From UBA7657 sp049652985 (GTDB lineage Bacteria; Pseudomonadota; Alphaproteobacteria; Micavibrionales; Micavibrionaceae), in NCBI GenBank assembly GCA_049652985.1, contig JBASFK010000002.1, forward strand, positions 697,045-761,044: DNA of 64,000 nucleotides, given 5' to 3'. Of this stretch, positions 16,444-25,521 are shown piece after piece (positions within the stretch are counted from its first letter, which is position 1; the number at the start of each line of letters is the position of its first letter). The position numbers and the translations under genes were made by a program. The notes under the pieces are model-generated. The model was not told the DNA's origin. It saw nothing but the letters and a program-made list of their open reading frames with translations, and made no database searches.

Positions 16444-16515
16444 AAGGAGCCCCGGCATGCTCAAGCAAAAGAATATCCTCGTATATTTAATTGCTGCCGC
16501 AGCCGGGGCTTTTTT
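16444..16515 (+). terminator. Terminator-like stem that pairs the next gene's Shine-Dalgarno
   Basis: AGCCCCGGC (16448-16456) is exactly complementary to GCCGGGGCT (16502-16510), which runs into TTTTT. With two G-U pairs the stem extends over AAGGAG, the Shine-Dalgarno of the EF-hand gene, whose ATG (16457) opens the 45-base loop. It can act as the terminator of the HU transcript and also block translation of the next gene. The long loop makes efficiency uncertain. Confidence 0.55.
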
Positions 16516-17002
16516 ATGTCCCCTGCCAGCGACGGCGGGGCTCGACCTAGAGAACCAGACTCAGGTGCCGATCGACGCGCTTGATCTCGACACCGACGGG
16601 CGCATCACGCGCACCGAAGTTGCCAAATACATGTTTTATTATTTCGACCGCGACGGCAACGAAAGCCTGACCAAAGGCGAGTATCATACCGACCGCCCTA
16701 TCGACGTCCTGCCAAAACAAAAACCCGGAATTACTTTTATTGACCTCGACAATGACGGTCAGGATGACGGCGTCGAATACAACAAGGATTCATTTCTTGA
16801 AACCGTGATGGTGGGCAAATACGAACCTGGTTCCGCCGAGATCAAGGCGATGAACGTCATCGATATTTATTTCCTGCGCGCGGACACAGATGAAAGCCGC
16901 GCGATAGAGCTGAGCGAATGGCAGAAGATTTACGCCAAGCATGCTGTGAAAAAAGAAAACACCCCGCCTGAAGCGGCTAACCAGGATCATTACGCCAAGT
17001 AA
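16457..17002 (+). CDS. Secreted EF-hand calcium-binding protein
   Basis: The 181-residue protein has a signal peptide at about 1-27 (hydrophobic core, ending ATAG). Four acidic loops resemble EF-hands: DLDTDGRITRTE (about 43), DRDGNESLTKGE (about 61), DLDNDGQDDGVE (about 91) and DTDESRAIELSE (about 138). The first three have the DxDxDG pattern; the last is degenerate. It probably sits in the periplasm and binds calcium. It starts 25 bases after the HU gene, behind AAGGAG, which is trapped in a stem (see 16444-16515). A strong bidirectional terminator follows immediately. Confidence 0.8.
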   Translation: MLKQKNILVYLIAAAAGAFLCPLPATAGLDLENQTQVPIDALDLDTDGRITRTEVAKYMFYYFDRDGNESLTKGEYHTDRPIDVLPKQKPGITFIDLDNDGQDDGVEYNKDSFLETVMVGKYEPGSAEIKAMNVIDIYFLRADTDESRAIELSEWQKIYAKHAVKKENTPPEAANQDHYAK

Positions 17003-17027
17003 AAAGCCCGCTCAAAGCGGGCTTTTT
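17001..17027. terminator. Bidirectional rho-independent terminator
   Basis: AAAAAGCCCGCTCAAAGCGGGC followed by TTTTT: a GCCCGCT/AGCGGGC stem with a tiny loop, A-run on one side and T-run on the other. It serves both the rightward EF-hand gene and the leftward SYLF gene. Confidence 0.9.
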
Positions 17028-17030
17028 CGT

Positions 17031-17597
17031 TTACTTGTTCAATTCTTTATCCCGCCAGTATTTCGTGCCCTGCACCATGGCCTCCGCGATCAGGCCCGCG
17101 TCGGTCAGCTGGTAGATTCTCATGCCGGGCAGCGCATTGGCCGCGACACCGCCCGCGTCGCCCTTCTCGCCGACCTTGGCGGCGGCGTTGGCCGTGCCGG
17201 TCAGATCGAGACCCGTGGTGGTGAAGTCATAAAAAGCGGCCGCATCGTAAAACACGAACACCGTGTTGTAATCCTTGGCGCCAAGACCAAGGCCCACGCC
17301 CGCGCTCGCCATCTGCATATAAATGTCGCTGTTGTCGCGATTGTCATGGGCGAGGCCGTGGCCATAGCCGCCGCTGACCCAGATCAGGGCCAGAGAACCG
17401 CTTGAGAACACGGCATAGCCCACCGCCCCCTCGATCTCGCGTGCCGCTTCCGGGTTGTCCTTATAAAGCCGGGCCAGCGTTTCGTCAGCCATTTTCTGAA
17501 TTCCGACCCGCTGTTCCGCAGGGGTGGCTTGTTCAGCCGAGGCAGGTTGAACCATAAAACAGACGCACAGGGCGAGCATAAGGGGCAGGTATTTCAT
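17031..17597 (-). CDS. Periplasmic lipid-binding SYLF (Ysc84-type) domain protein
   Basis: The 188-residue protein has a signal peptide at about 1-21 (ends PASA before EQ). The mature part has the SYLF/Ysc84 pattern: AREIEGAVGYAVFSSGSLAL, GYGHGLAHDNRDNSDIYMQM, GVGLGLGAKDYNTVFVFYD and TDAGLIAEAMVQGTKYW. The family binds phosphoinositides in eukaryotes; bacterial members are envelope proteins of unclear role. It is expressed alone, divergently from the RND operon, and ends at the shared terminator. Confidence 0.85.
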   Translation of the reverse strand: MKYLPLMLALCVCFMVQPASAEQATPAEQRVGIQKMADETLARLYKDNPEAAREIEGAVGYAVFSSGSLALIWVSGGYGHGLAHDNRDNSDIYMQMASAGVGLGLGAKDYNTVFVFYDAAAFYDFTTTGLDLTGTANAAAKVGEKGDAGGVAANALPGMRIYQLTDAGLIAEAMVQGTKYWRDKELNK

Positions 17598-17746
17598 TGT
17601 TTCCTCCGACCACGCAAACGCGCGGAAAAGTGATTTGTTCCAGTCAATAATATAGGCATGATGGGCACCGGGGAAATGGAATATTCTATTTCCCCGGACA
17701 AAAGGGAATCGTCATAAACTGCGTATATAAACAAATGGGGCTTTTT

Positions 17747-18853
17747 ATGAATATCTCCAAACTCACGGTAACAACCGTAATCCTGATTCTGGCCTGTTCG
17801 GGCCCGGTTGCGGCACAGCCCAAAAAGGGCGGCGACCAGCCCGCCAATGTCATCGTCGCCATTGCCCAAAAACAGGATATTTCAGACCGGGTCGAGGCGC
17901 TGGGAACGCTCCGCGCCAATGAATCCATCACCATCACCACGACCGTGACCGAAACCGTAACGGCCGTGAATTTCACCGACAACCAGCGCGTCGAAAAGGG
18001 AGACGTGCTGGTTGAAATGGCCAGCGGCGAGGAAAAAGCCCAGCTCGACCAGGCGCAGGCTGTCGTCTCGGAAGCCAGGCAACAGCTCGACCGTATAAGA
18101 ACCCTTGCCAAGGACGGCGTTGCGCCCAAGGCGACGCTTGACCAGCGACAGCGCGATTATGACTCAGCACAAGGAAGATTACGCGAGGTGCAATCGCGCC
18201 TGAAAAACTATCTCATCAGCGCACCGTTCAGCGGCGTGCTGGGTCTTCGCAACATCAGCGTTGGCGCTTTAATGCAGCCCGGCACGAAAATCACGACGCT
18301 GGATGACGACAGCGTGATGAAGCTGGATTTTTCTGTGCCGTCGATTTTTATGGCTGACCTTAAGATCGGTACACCTATCACCGCGCATGCGCGCGATTTT
18401 GGCGACCGCGAGTTCAAAGGCGAAATCGCAAGCCTGGACAGCCAGATCGACCCGGTAACCCGCTCCATCATGGTGCGCGCCCTCATTCAAAATGAGGATC
18501 ATGCGCTGAAACCCGGCCTGCTGATGAGCGTGGAACTGTTCAATAACGCACGGCATGCAATCATCGTGCCCGAGGAAACCCTGATCCCTGAGGGGCGTGA
18601 CAATTACGTGCTGGTTATAGGCGGCGACGGAAAAATAGAAAAGCGCAAAGTGAGCGCCGGAACGCGCCAGCCCGGCACGGTTGAAATCACCGAAGGGCTG
18701 CAGGAAGGCGAAAAAATCGTCACGCACGGCACCATGACCGCCCGCCCCGGCCAGACGGCCAATATCATTGGCGAGCAGGCCAGGGAGGAAAGCATTTCGG
18801 ACGTCCTCGGCAGAGCCGCCGAAAAAGGAGACAAAGCAGAGGATAAGAACTGA
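17747..18853 (+). CDS. RND efflux periplasmic adaptor (membrane fusion protein)
   Basis: The 368-residue protein has an N-terminal signal segment to about residue 22; the C of LILAC could be a lipid attachment site but fits the lipobox imperfectly. Lipoyl/barrel-sandwich halves flank a helical hairpin (AQLDQAQAVVSEARQQLDRI and ATLDQRQRDYDSAQGRLREV). ISAPFSGVLGLRNISVGALM is the typical second lipoyl half, and beta-barrel and membrane-proximal domains follow. ATG 17747 has GGGG 6-9 bases upstream, so I prefer it to ATG 17735. The stop overlaps the pump gene start by one base. No TolC-type gene is present. Confidence 0.9.
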   Translation: MNISKLTVTTVILILACSGPVAAQPKKGGDQPANVIVAIAQKQDISDRVEALGTLRANESITITTTVTETVTAVNFTDNQRVEKGDVLVEMASGEEKAQLDQAQAVVSEARQQLDRIRTLAKDGVAPKATLDQRQRDYDSAQGRLREVQSRLKNYLISAPFSGVLGLRNISVGALMQPGTKITTLDDDSVMKLDFSVPSIFMADLKIGTPITAHARDFGDREFKGEIASLDSQIDPVTRSIMVRALIQNEDHALKPGLLMSVELFNNARHAIIVPEETLIPEGRDNYVLVIGGDGKIEKRKVSAGTRQPGTVEITEGLQEGEKIVTHGTMTARPGQTANIIGEQAREESISDVLGRAAEKGDKAEDKN

Positions 18854-21800
18854 TGGTTCTTTCCGACTTTTCCGTCACCCGCCCGGTTTTTGCATCCGTT
18901 ATCTCTTTGCTACTGATAGCGTTCGGCATCGTGGCTTTCACGCGCCTGCCCCTGCGTGAATATCCGGACATTGACCCACCCGTGGTGACGATCAACACAT
19001 CCTATCCCGGCGCATCGGCTTCAATCGTTGAAACGCGTGTTACAGAACTGATCGAGGACCGCATCGCAGGCGTCGAGGGCATCAATTATATCGAGTCCTC
19101 CAGCTCCGACGGCCAGTCGCGCGTGACACTGGAATTCAGCATCGACCGCGACATAGAGGCCGCCGCCAACGACGTGCGCGACCGCATCGCCGGTATCGTC
19201 GGCAATTTGCCCGAAGAGGCCGACCCGCCGGAAGTGCAGAAAGTCGATGCCAGCGACGACGTTATCATCTGGCTCAGCCTTATCAGTGCGGGGCGTACGA
19301 CCATTGAGCTCACGGATTACGCCGAGCGTTATCTCGTCGACCGGTTCTCGATCCTGGACGGCGTCGCCAGCGTGCGCGTCGGCGGCGGGCAAAGCTACGC
19401 CATGCGCGTATGGATCGACCGTAACCAGCTCGCGGCGCGGGGCCTGACGGTCGAGGACGTTGAAAACGCGCTGCGCTCCGAGAACGTCGAGCTTCCGGCT
19501 GGAAGCTTTGAATCTATCCAGCGGCAATTCACGGTACGTATCGACCGTACGTTCCGGACGGAAGAGGATTTCCGCAAGCTGGTACTCGCCCGGGGCGAAA
19601 ATGGCTATCTCGTCCGTCTTGGCGATGTCGCCCGTGTTGAAAAAAGTACCGTCGAGAACCGCGTGATGTACCGCGGCAACGGATCCCCGCGCGTAGGCCT
19701 TGGCATTATCAAACAATCGACCGGTAACACCATTGAGGTTGCGCGGCAGGCGCGTGAGCAGGCGGCGCGGCTCAACGAAACCCTGCCCGAAGATATGCGG
19801 ATTGAGGTCAGTTACGATACGTCCGTTTTCATCGACAAGGCCGTGCATGAGGTTTACTTCACGCTCGGCATCGCCATGATTTTGGTCGTGCTTGTTATTT
19901 ACGCGTTCCTGGGGAGTCTCCGCGCCACCCTTGTCCCGGCGGTCGCCGTCCCGGTTTCGCTGACCGCTACGTTCATTGTGCTTAATGCGCTCGGCTTTAC
20001 CATCAACTTGCTTACACTACTGGCGCTTGTGCTTGCCATCGGCCTTGTGGTCGATGATGCGATCGTGGTGCTCGAAAACGTCGTGCGGCGCATGCGCGAG
20101 GAGAACGAGCCGCCCTTGCTCGCCGCCTATCGCGGTACGCGGCAAGTCGGTTTTGCCGTTGTCGCGACCACGCTCGTCCTTGTTGCCGTGTTCGTGCCGA
20201 TTACGTTCCTCGAAGGCGATGTCGGGAGATTGTTTTCCGAATTCGCCGTGACGCTCGCGGCAGCGGTTTCATTTTCAGGCCTTGTCGCGCTTACCCTGAC
20301 GCCCATGCTGGCCTCTAAAATTCTGCGCGAGCGGAAAGATAATGGCGGGAAAAAAACGCTTGTAGACAAGATAGATGACGCCTTCATCAAAATCCGCCGA
20401 AAATATGTGGGCATCCTCGCCCGCCTGATCGAGCGCCCGATAATTGCCATAGTCGTTTTCGCGGTGATCATTGCGGGCATCGTCTTTCTTTATTCCGCCG
20501 TGCCCGAAGAATACACGCCGCGCGAAGACCGTGGCGCTTTCACCATCAGCGTCAACGGGCCGGAAGGCGCGTCTTTTGCCTACATGAAAGACTACATGGA
20601 CGAGATCGAAAAGCGTCTCCTGACCTATGTCGAGGGCGGCGAGATGGAAACACTGCTGGTCCGCGCGCCGGGCGGCTTCGGCGGCGGCGCGGGCTTTAAC
20701 AGCGGGACATTAATTTGCGTACTGGCTGACTGGGGCAAGCGCCGCTCGGCATGGGATATCATGGACGAGGTCCGTACAAAACTTGCCGACCTGCCGGGCG
20801 TGCGAATATCGCCGGTCATGCGGCAGGGCTTTGCGGGCGGCGGCGGTAAGCCGGTGCAGTTTGTCATCGGCGGCGGCACGTACCAGGAGCTCACGCAGTG
20901 GCGGGATACCTTGCTCGCCAAAATCAACGAGAATAATCCCGGCCTACTCAGCATTGACTGGAACTACAAGGAAACCAAACCGCTTTACCAGATTTCCATT
21001 GATTACGACCGCGCGGCTGAACTGGGCGTAACGGTTGTTTCCATAGGCCGCACGCTGGAGACCCTGCTCGGCTCGCGCCGCATTACCACCTACATCGACC
21101 AAGGCGAGGAATATGACGTCATCGTCGAGGGCGAGCGCATCGCACAACGCACGGCTACCAACATGGAAAATATTTATGTGCGCTCGAACCGATCCAACCA
21201 GCTTATCCCGCTGGCGAATCTTGTGCGCATCGACCAGTTCGCCGATTCCCGTTCTTTAAGCCGTTATAACCGCGTCCGCGCCATCACCATCGATGCGGAT
21301 CTCGCGCAGGGCTATACGCTTGGCGAGGCCCTGACATATCTCGAAACCCTCGTGCGCGAAAATCTTCCCCAAGATGTCATCATCGACTACAAAGGCCAGT
21401 CGCAGGACTACAAATATTCCGGCGGCTCGGTGTTTTTCGTGTTTATCCTCGGCATCCTCGTCATGTTCCTGGTAATGGCCGCGCAGTTCGAAAGCTATAT
21501 CCACCCGTTCGTTATCCTTCTTACCGTTCCGCTCGCGGTGGCAGGCGGGCTGCTCGGGCTTTACGTCACCGGCAACTCGCTGAACCTGTTCAGCCAGATC
21601 GGCATGATCATGCTCGTCGGCCTCGCGGCCAAGAACGGCATCCTGATCGTCGAATTCGCGAACCAGCTCCGCGATGAAGGCGCGGAATTTAATGCGGCTT
21701 TGCTTAAAGCCGCTGAATTGCGCCTACGCCCCATTTTAATGACCAGCATCACCGCCGCGATGGGCGCGGTGCCGCTTATTTTATCGGGCGGCGCGGGGTC

Positions 21801-21972
21801 GGAAACGCGCGCAGTGATCGCGACGGTCGTTCTTTCGGGCGTTTGCTTCGCCACCCTCTTCACACTCTTTATCGTGCCGGTGGCTTACAGACTCCTTGCC
21901 CGCCATACCGGCTCGCCGGGCGATGTCCGCCGGGCGCTCGCAAGCCAGGAACAAAACAGCAAAGAACAATGA
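18853..21972 (+). CDS. RND multidrug efflux pump, HAE1 family (AcrB-like)
   Basis: The 1039-residue length is close to AcrB (1049). It starts with the usual FSVTRPVFASVISLLL first helix and PLREYPDIDPPVV. TM4 carries the proton-relay Asp pair in GLVVDDAIVVLENV, and TM10 has the conserved Lys in LAAKNGILIVEFANQL. Both large periplasmic loops are present. It is co-transcribed with the adaptor (TGATG overlap). It exports drugs or other amphiphiles by proton antiport with an outer-membrane channel encoded elsewhere. Its stop abuts the stop of mtnA with no bases between. Confidence 0.93.
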   Translation: MVLSDFSVTRPVFASVISLLLIAFGIVAFTRLPLREYPDIDPPVVTINTSYPGASASIVETRVTELIEDRIAGVEGINYIESSSSDGQSRVTLEFSIDRDIEAAANDVRDRIAGIVGNLPEEADPPEVQKVDASDDVIIWLSLISAGRTTIELTDYAERYLVDRFSILDGVASVRVGGGQSYAMRVWIDRNQLAARGLTVEDVENALRSENVELPAGSFESIQRQFTVRIDRTFRTEEDFRKLVLARGENGYLVRLGDVARVEKSTVENRVMYRGNGSPRVGLGIIKQSTGNTIEVARQAREQAARLNETLPEDMRIEVSYDTSVFIDKAVHEVYFTLGIAMILVVLVIYAFLGSLRATLVPAVAVPVSLTATFIVLNALGFTINLLTLLALVLAIGLVVDDAIVVLENVVRRMREENEPPLLAAYRGTRQVGFAVVATTLVLVAVFVPITFLEGDVGRLFSEFAVTLAAAVSFSGLVALTLTPMLASKILRERKDNGGKKTLVDKIDDAFIKIRRKYVGILARLIERPIIAIVVFAVIIAGIVFLYSAVPEEYTPREDRGAFTISVNGPEGASFAYMKDYMDEIEKRLLTYVEGGEMETLLVRAPGGFGGGAGFNSGTLICVLADWGKRRSAWDIMDEVRTKLADLPGVRISPVMRQGFAGGGGKPVQFVIGGGTYQELTQWRDTLLAKINENNPGLLSIDWNYKETKPLYQISIDYDRAAELGVTVVSIGRTLETLLGSRRITTYIDQGEEYDVIVEGERIAQRTATNMENIYVRSNRSNQLIPLANLVRIDQFADSRSLSRYNRVRAITIDADLAQGYTLGEALTYLETLVRENLPQDVIIDYKGQSQDYKYSGGSVFFVFILGILVMFLVMAAQFESYIHPFVILLTVPLAVAGGLLGLYVTGNSLNLFSQIGMIMLVGLAAKNGILIVEFANQLRDEGAEFNAALLKAAELRLRPILMTSITAAMGAVPLILSGGAGSETRAVIATVVLSGVCFATLFTLFIVPVAYRLLARHTGSPGDVRRALASQEQNSKEQ

Positions 21973-23019
21973 TTAAGCCGCGTCGGAATAGGCGGCGGAT
22001 AAATTGCTGACAACGCCTTTTTCAGTGATGTAGCCGGTGACAAGCCGCGCGGGCGTAATGTCAAAGGCCGGGTTGGCGGTGGGCGAGTCTGTAATTTGAA
22101 TTTTTCCACCTTTTCCTTCGGTAAAGCGCACTTCATCGGCGCTGCGCTCTTCAATCGGGATATCTGCGCCGCTTTCCAGCGAGGAATCAAAGGTCGTATA
22201 TGGCAGGGCGACGTAAAACGGGACGTTGTTGTCGTGCGCGGCCAATGCCTTTAAATACGTGCCGATCTTGTTTGCGACGTCGCCGTTGCGCGTGACACGG
22301 TCGGCCCCGACAAAAACCAGGTCAACCCTGGCCTGCTGCATCAGCAACCCGCCGGCATTGTCGGTAATGACCGTATGCGGCACGCCGTGCTGCGCCAGCT
22401 CATAAGCCGTCAGGGCACCCTGGTTGCGCGGACGTGTTTCATCGACCCAGACATGCACGGGAATGCCCTCGTCATGTGCGCGGTAAATCGGCGAGGTCGC
22501 CGTGCCGTAATCCACCGTCGCCAGCCAACCAGCATTGCAATGGGTCAGGATATTGACGGTTTTTTTCTTCTTCGCGATATCTTTAATAAGCGGCAATCCA
22601 TGTTCACCAATGGCCTTATTAATTGCCACGTCTTCGTCGCATAGTTCGGCGGCACGTTTATAAGCTGCTTCAACGCGGGCCTTACCTTGCAAGGACTGGA
22701 CAGTTGCCAACATTTTATCCAGCGCCCAGCGCAGATTGACGGCTGTGGGCCGAGTTTCCAGAAGTTTTTTATAGTTTTTTTCAAGCGAGGCGTCCGAGGG
22801 ATCTTCTTTCAACCCAAGACACAGTCCATAAGCTGCCGTCATCGCCAGCAGCGGCGCACCGCGCGTCCACATTTCTTTAATAGCGGTGGCGGCCTGCTCC
22901 ACATTCGTGATTTCCACGATTTTCAGCTTCCACGGCAATTTACGCTGGTCGAAAATATTAAACGACCAGCCGTTCCCGGAAAGCCAGATAGAACGATGAC
23001 CGACGCCGTCTATTTTCAT
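21973..23019 (-). CDS. mtnA: S-methyl-5-thioribose-1-phosphate isomerase
   Basis: The 348-residue protein shows TRGAPLLAMTAAYG near residue 52, the catalytic-Cys motif LTHCNAGWLATVDYGTA, VDETRPRNQGALTAYEL, and the catalytic Asp in VFVGADRVTRNGDVANKIGT. All are conserved in MtnA, which converts methylthioribose-1-phosphate to the ribulose form in methionine salvage. Its ATG overlaps the mtnK stop (ATGA 23016-23019). It is the last gene of the mtnB-D-C-K-A operon. Confidence 0.93.
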   Translation of the reverse strand: MKIDGVGHRSIWLSGNGWSFNIFDQRKLPWKLKIVEITNVEQAATAIKEMWTRGAPLLAMTAAYGLCLGLKEDPSDASLEKNYKKLLETRPTAVNLRWALDKMLATVQSLQGKARVEAAYKRAAELCDEDVAINKAIGEHGLPLIKDIAKKKKTVNILTHCNAGWLATVDYGTATSPIYRAHDEGIPVHVWVDETRPRNQGALTAYELAQHGVPHTVITDNAGGLLMQQARVDLVFVGADRVTRNGDVANKIGTYLKALAAHDNNVPFYVALPYTTFDSSLESGADIPIEERSADEVRFTEGKGGKIQITDSPTANPAFDITPARLVTGYITEKGVVSNLSAAYSDAA

Positions 23020-24290
23020 TTCATCGCTTTCGTAACATCGGAGATGGTTTTGAATTTCTCTCGGCGCACAAGCAACTCACGCGCAAATTCCAGCGCCCTG
23101 CGCTCACAGGCAGCGCGTGTCTCAGAATTTTCGATCGATTCAAAATCCTCGACATGCGCAAGGCCCAGAATACGGCGTATCATTTTACATCCCGCAAAGC
23201 CCAGCGTATCGTCCCATACAGATTCCATCCGGCGCAGGAAGGCGCTAGCGGAAAGATCGGGCGTGTCCTCATAAAGACGCGGATTCAGTACATCCCCGCC
23301 GGGGTTTTTAGGGTTGCGCTTTGCGCTGAGCGCCGCGAATTCATCTGTGAACGTTGTCCAGACCGTCTCTGCCTGCTGCAAAATCCATTTCGCGTATTTC
23401 TGACGCTCGCCGGGCGCTTTTTCATGCCCTTCCTGTGCAAAATACGCCAGAAACAAGTTTGCTAACACCGCGCCAACATCAAAACCCATAGGGGCGTAGA
23501 ATGCGAATTCCGGGTCGATGGCGCGGGTGTCGTCTTCCGTCACCATGACAGAGCCCGTATGGAGATCACCATGGATCAAGGCTTCGGCGTTATTCTGGAA
23601 GCGCCATTTCATATCCTGCACGGCGAGTTTCAGGTCGGTATCGCGGCGGAACTCCAGCGCGATATCATCGAGTTCCGGCGAGGTGTGCCTGTTCATCGGC
23701 GCGGCAAAATACGGTTCGTCGAAAATCAAATCTTCACTGATCTTGCACATGGCCGTGTTGGTCAGGAACGCGGCAATCTTTTCTTTTTTCTCCGCGGCCG
23801 AAAGATATAAATCGGAGGTATGAAATAAAGTATGCGCGAGAAATTTTCCGAGATGCTCCGCCATTTTTAGATATGTAATGCCGCGGATCAGACCCTTGCG
23901 CAGGATGATATGCGGCGAGAGATATTCCATGATGGTGAGCGCCATCGCGGCGTCATGCTCATAGATTTCCGGCACGTAATCTGGCGCCCATTTCGCCTGT
24001 TCCACAAGGGCCATATGCTCGAAATGCGCGCGCGCCAGCGGCAGCGGCCAGCTTTCACCGACGAGACGAACATAAGGAAGCGCCTGCTTGACTACAACAG
24101 AGCCCTTTGGACCTTCAATAATGAAAACGAGGTTCAGATTACCGTCGCCTACCTCGCGAGATTTCCATTCAGCAGGTTTATCACCCAGCTTTGCGGCTAT
24201 TTTTTTAAATCCGGACAGATAGTCGAGGGCCGTTTCCGGCGTGAGAGCATAATATCCGCTTGGTGTTGCAAGTTTAAGTTTCGCTGTCAT
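23016..24290 (-). CDS. mtnK: S-methyl-5-thioribose kinase
   Basis: The 424-residue protein resembles the aminoglycoside-phosphotransferase fold: GDGNLNLVFII glycine loop (about 48), VVKQALPYVR with the ATP Lys, IHGDLHTGSVMV catalytic loop (about 240), and AIDPEFAFYAPMGFDVGAVL as the metal-binding segment. The length is close to known MtnK. It phosphorylates methylthioribose made by MTA nucleosidase, so this organism should use the MtnN + MtnK route rather than MTA phosphorylase. It has 4-base overlaps on both sides. Confidence 0.93.
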   Translation of the reverse strand: MTAKLKLATPSGYYALTPETALDYLSGFKKIAAKLGDKPAEWKSREVGDGNLNLVFIIEGPKGSVVVKQALPYVRLVGESWPLPLARAHFEHMALVEQAKWAPDYVPEIYEHDAAMALTIMEYLSPHIILRKGLIRGITYLKMAEHLGKFLAHTLFHTSDLYLSAAEKKEKIAAFLTNTAMCKISEDLIFDEPYFAAPMNRHTSPELDDIALEFRRDTDLKLAVQDMKWRFQNNAEALIHGDLHTGSVMVTEDDTRAIDPEFAFYAPMGFDVGAVLANLFLAYFAQEGHEKAPGERQKYAKWILQQAETVWTTFTDEFAALSAKRNPKNPGGDVLNPRLYEDTPDLSASAFLRRMESVWDDTLGFAGCKMIRRILGLAHVEDFESIENSETRAACERRALEFARELLVRREKFKTISDVTKAMK

Positions 24291-24958
24291 GCGGCTTTCT
24301 CCTGTAAGGCGATATTGTCAAAACTTTTAACAGAATTCGGCATTTTTCCTTCACGGTCGACGAGAATGGTTTCCATTCCGGTTTCCACAGCGGCAGAAAT
24401 TTCCTGCGGATTGTCGGACAGGAATAAAATTGTGTTTGCGGGCATGCCAATTTTCTTCGTGATTTTGCGGTAAGAGTCCGCTTCAAGCTTGGGCCCCGTC
24501 GCCGTGTCGAAATAACCTGAGAAAAGAGGCGTTAAGTCACCTTTCTGGGTGTGTGCGAAGAGTAATTTCTGCGCGGGAACGGACCCCGATGAATAAACAT
24601 AGAGCTTAATTCCTGCTGCGTGCCAACGCTGAAGTCCTTCCAGCGCATCGTCATAGATATGCCCTTTAAAATCTCCGGCGGCGTAGCCCGCCTGCCAGAT
24701 CAGGCCCTGCAGGGCCTTGAGGGGCATGATTTTCTGATCCTCATCAATCCAGCGCTGCAATATCGCAATCACTTCATCGGTCGAAAGCTCTGAATTTTTT
24801 TCAATGCTGCGCACTTCATCAAGTAGCCCCGCCACCTGTTTTTCATTTTTTCGCACGAAAGCAGGAATTTCCTTCCTTGCATAGGGAAACAGCACATCTT
24901 TCACGAATGAAATCGAGCTGGTCGTGCCTTCAATGTCGGTGACAATCGCGCGGATCAT
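24287..24958 (-). CDS. mtnC: Acireductone synthase (enolase-phosphatase E1)
   Basis: The 223-residue HAD-superfamily enzyme has motif I IVTDIEGTTSSISFVKDVLF at the N-terminus, LYVYSSGSVPAQKLLFAHT as motif II, SGYFDTATGPKLEADSYRKI with the motif III Lys, and ILFLSDNPQEISAAVETGM as motif IV. This is the MtnC pattern. It converts diketo-methylthiopentyl phosphate to acireductone. I start it at ATG 24958, which overlaps the mtnD stop (ATGA); an open frame extends 26 codons upstream but those residues are not conserved. Confidence 0.93.
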   Translation of the reverse strand: MIRAIVTDIEGTTSSISFVKDVLFPYARKEIPAFVRKNEKQVAGLLDEVRSIEKNSELSTDEVIAILQRWIDEDQKIMPLKALQGLIWQAGYAAGDFKGHIYDDALEGLQRWHAAGIKLYVYSSGSVPAQKLLFAHTQKGDLTPLFSGYFDTATGPKLEADSYRKITKKIGMPANTILFLSDNPQEISAAVETGMETILVDREGKMPNSVKSFDNIALQEKAA

Positions 24959-25521
24959 GCAGCCTTTGTCTTGTATGTCTTGTCGAATTTCGGGAACACT
25001 TCGGCAATCTTGTCGCCGGTGAAATGCGGCACCCAACCCTCTTTATTGTCGAAAAAGCGGATGGCTGTAATATCGGGCTCCGGTCCCATGTCGAACCAGT
25101 GCGTGGTGCCTGCGGGCACGCTCAGGAGATCACCGCGCTCGCACAGTGTCATATAAACTTTTCCGCTCACACGCAGATAAAAAATCCCTGCTCCTTCCAC
25201 AAAAAACCGCACCTCGTCCTCGCTGTGCGTATGTTCGTTCAGAAATTTAGCGCGGATAGAGGGTTTGTCCGGTGTTGCGTCATTGACGCGCAAAATATCA
25301 ACGGTCTGATACCCGCCGATTTTTTTGATGCGCTCTATGTCGTTGTTATAGGCTTCGATTACTTCGGAATCATCTGCATCTTTAGCGAATTGCTTCGATG
25401 CTTCCCATCGCTCGAACGTCACATTGATCACTTTCAGCGCTTCGCGCATTTTTGCGGCGTCGGTCGTGTCGAGGTCGGGTTTGCTCGGATTGTTGTCCGG
25501 GTAAATCGTCAGCCTGCTCAT
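24955..25521 (-). CDS. mtnD: Acireductone dioxygenase
   Basis: The 188-residue cupin carries the metal-binding set HTHSEDEVRFFVEG (two His and the Glu) and GTTHWFDMG (the third His), as in ARD enzymes. ARD with iron gives the methionine keto-acid precursor and formate; with nickel it makes an off-pathway product, and sequence cannot tell which metal is used. Both neighbours overlap by 4 bases. Confidence 0.93.
   Translation of the reverse strand: MSRLTIYPDNNPSKPDLDTTDAAKMREALKVINVTFERWEASKQFAKDADDSEVIEAYNNDIERIKKIGGYQTVDILRVNDATPDKPSIRAKFLNEHTHSEDEVRFFVEGAGIFYLRVSGKVYMTLCERGDLLSVPAGTTHWFDMGPEPDITAIRFFDNKEGWVPHFTGDKIAEVFPKFDKTYKTKAA

Noticed and set aside
19021..19848. 275-codon open frame antisense to the RND pump
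   Set aside because: It lies fully inside a strongly conserved pump gene, has no Shine-Dalgarno and no recognisable motif.
24959..25036. N-terminal extension of MtnC by 26 residues
   Set aside because: The added residues lie within mtnD, are not conserved, and ATG 24958 gives an ATGA overlap.
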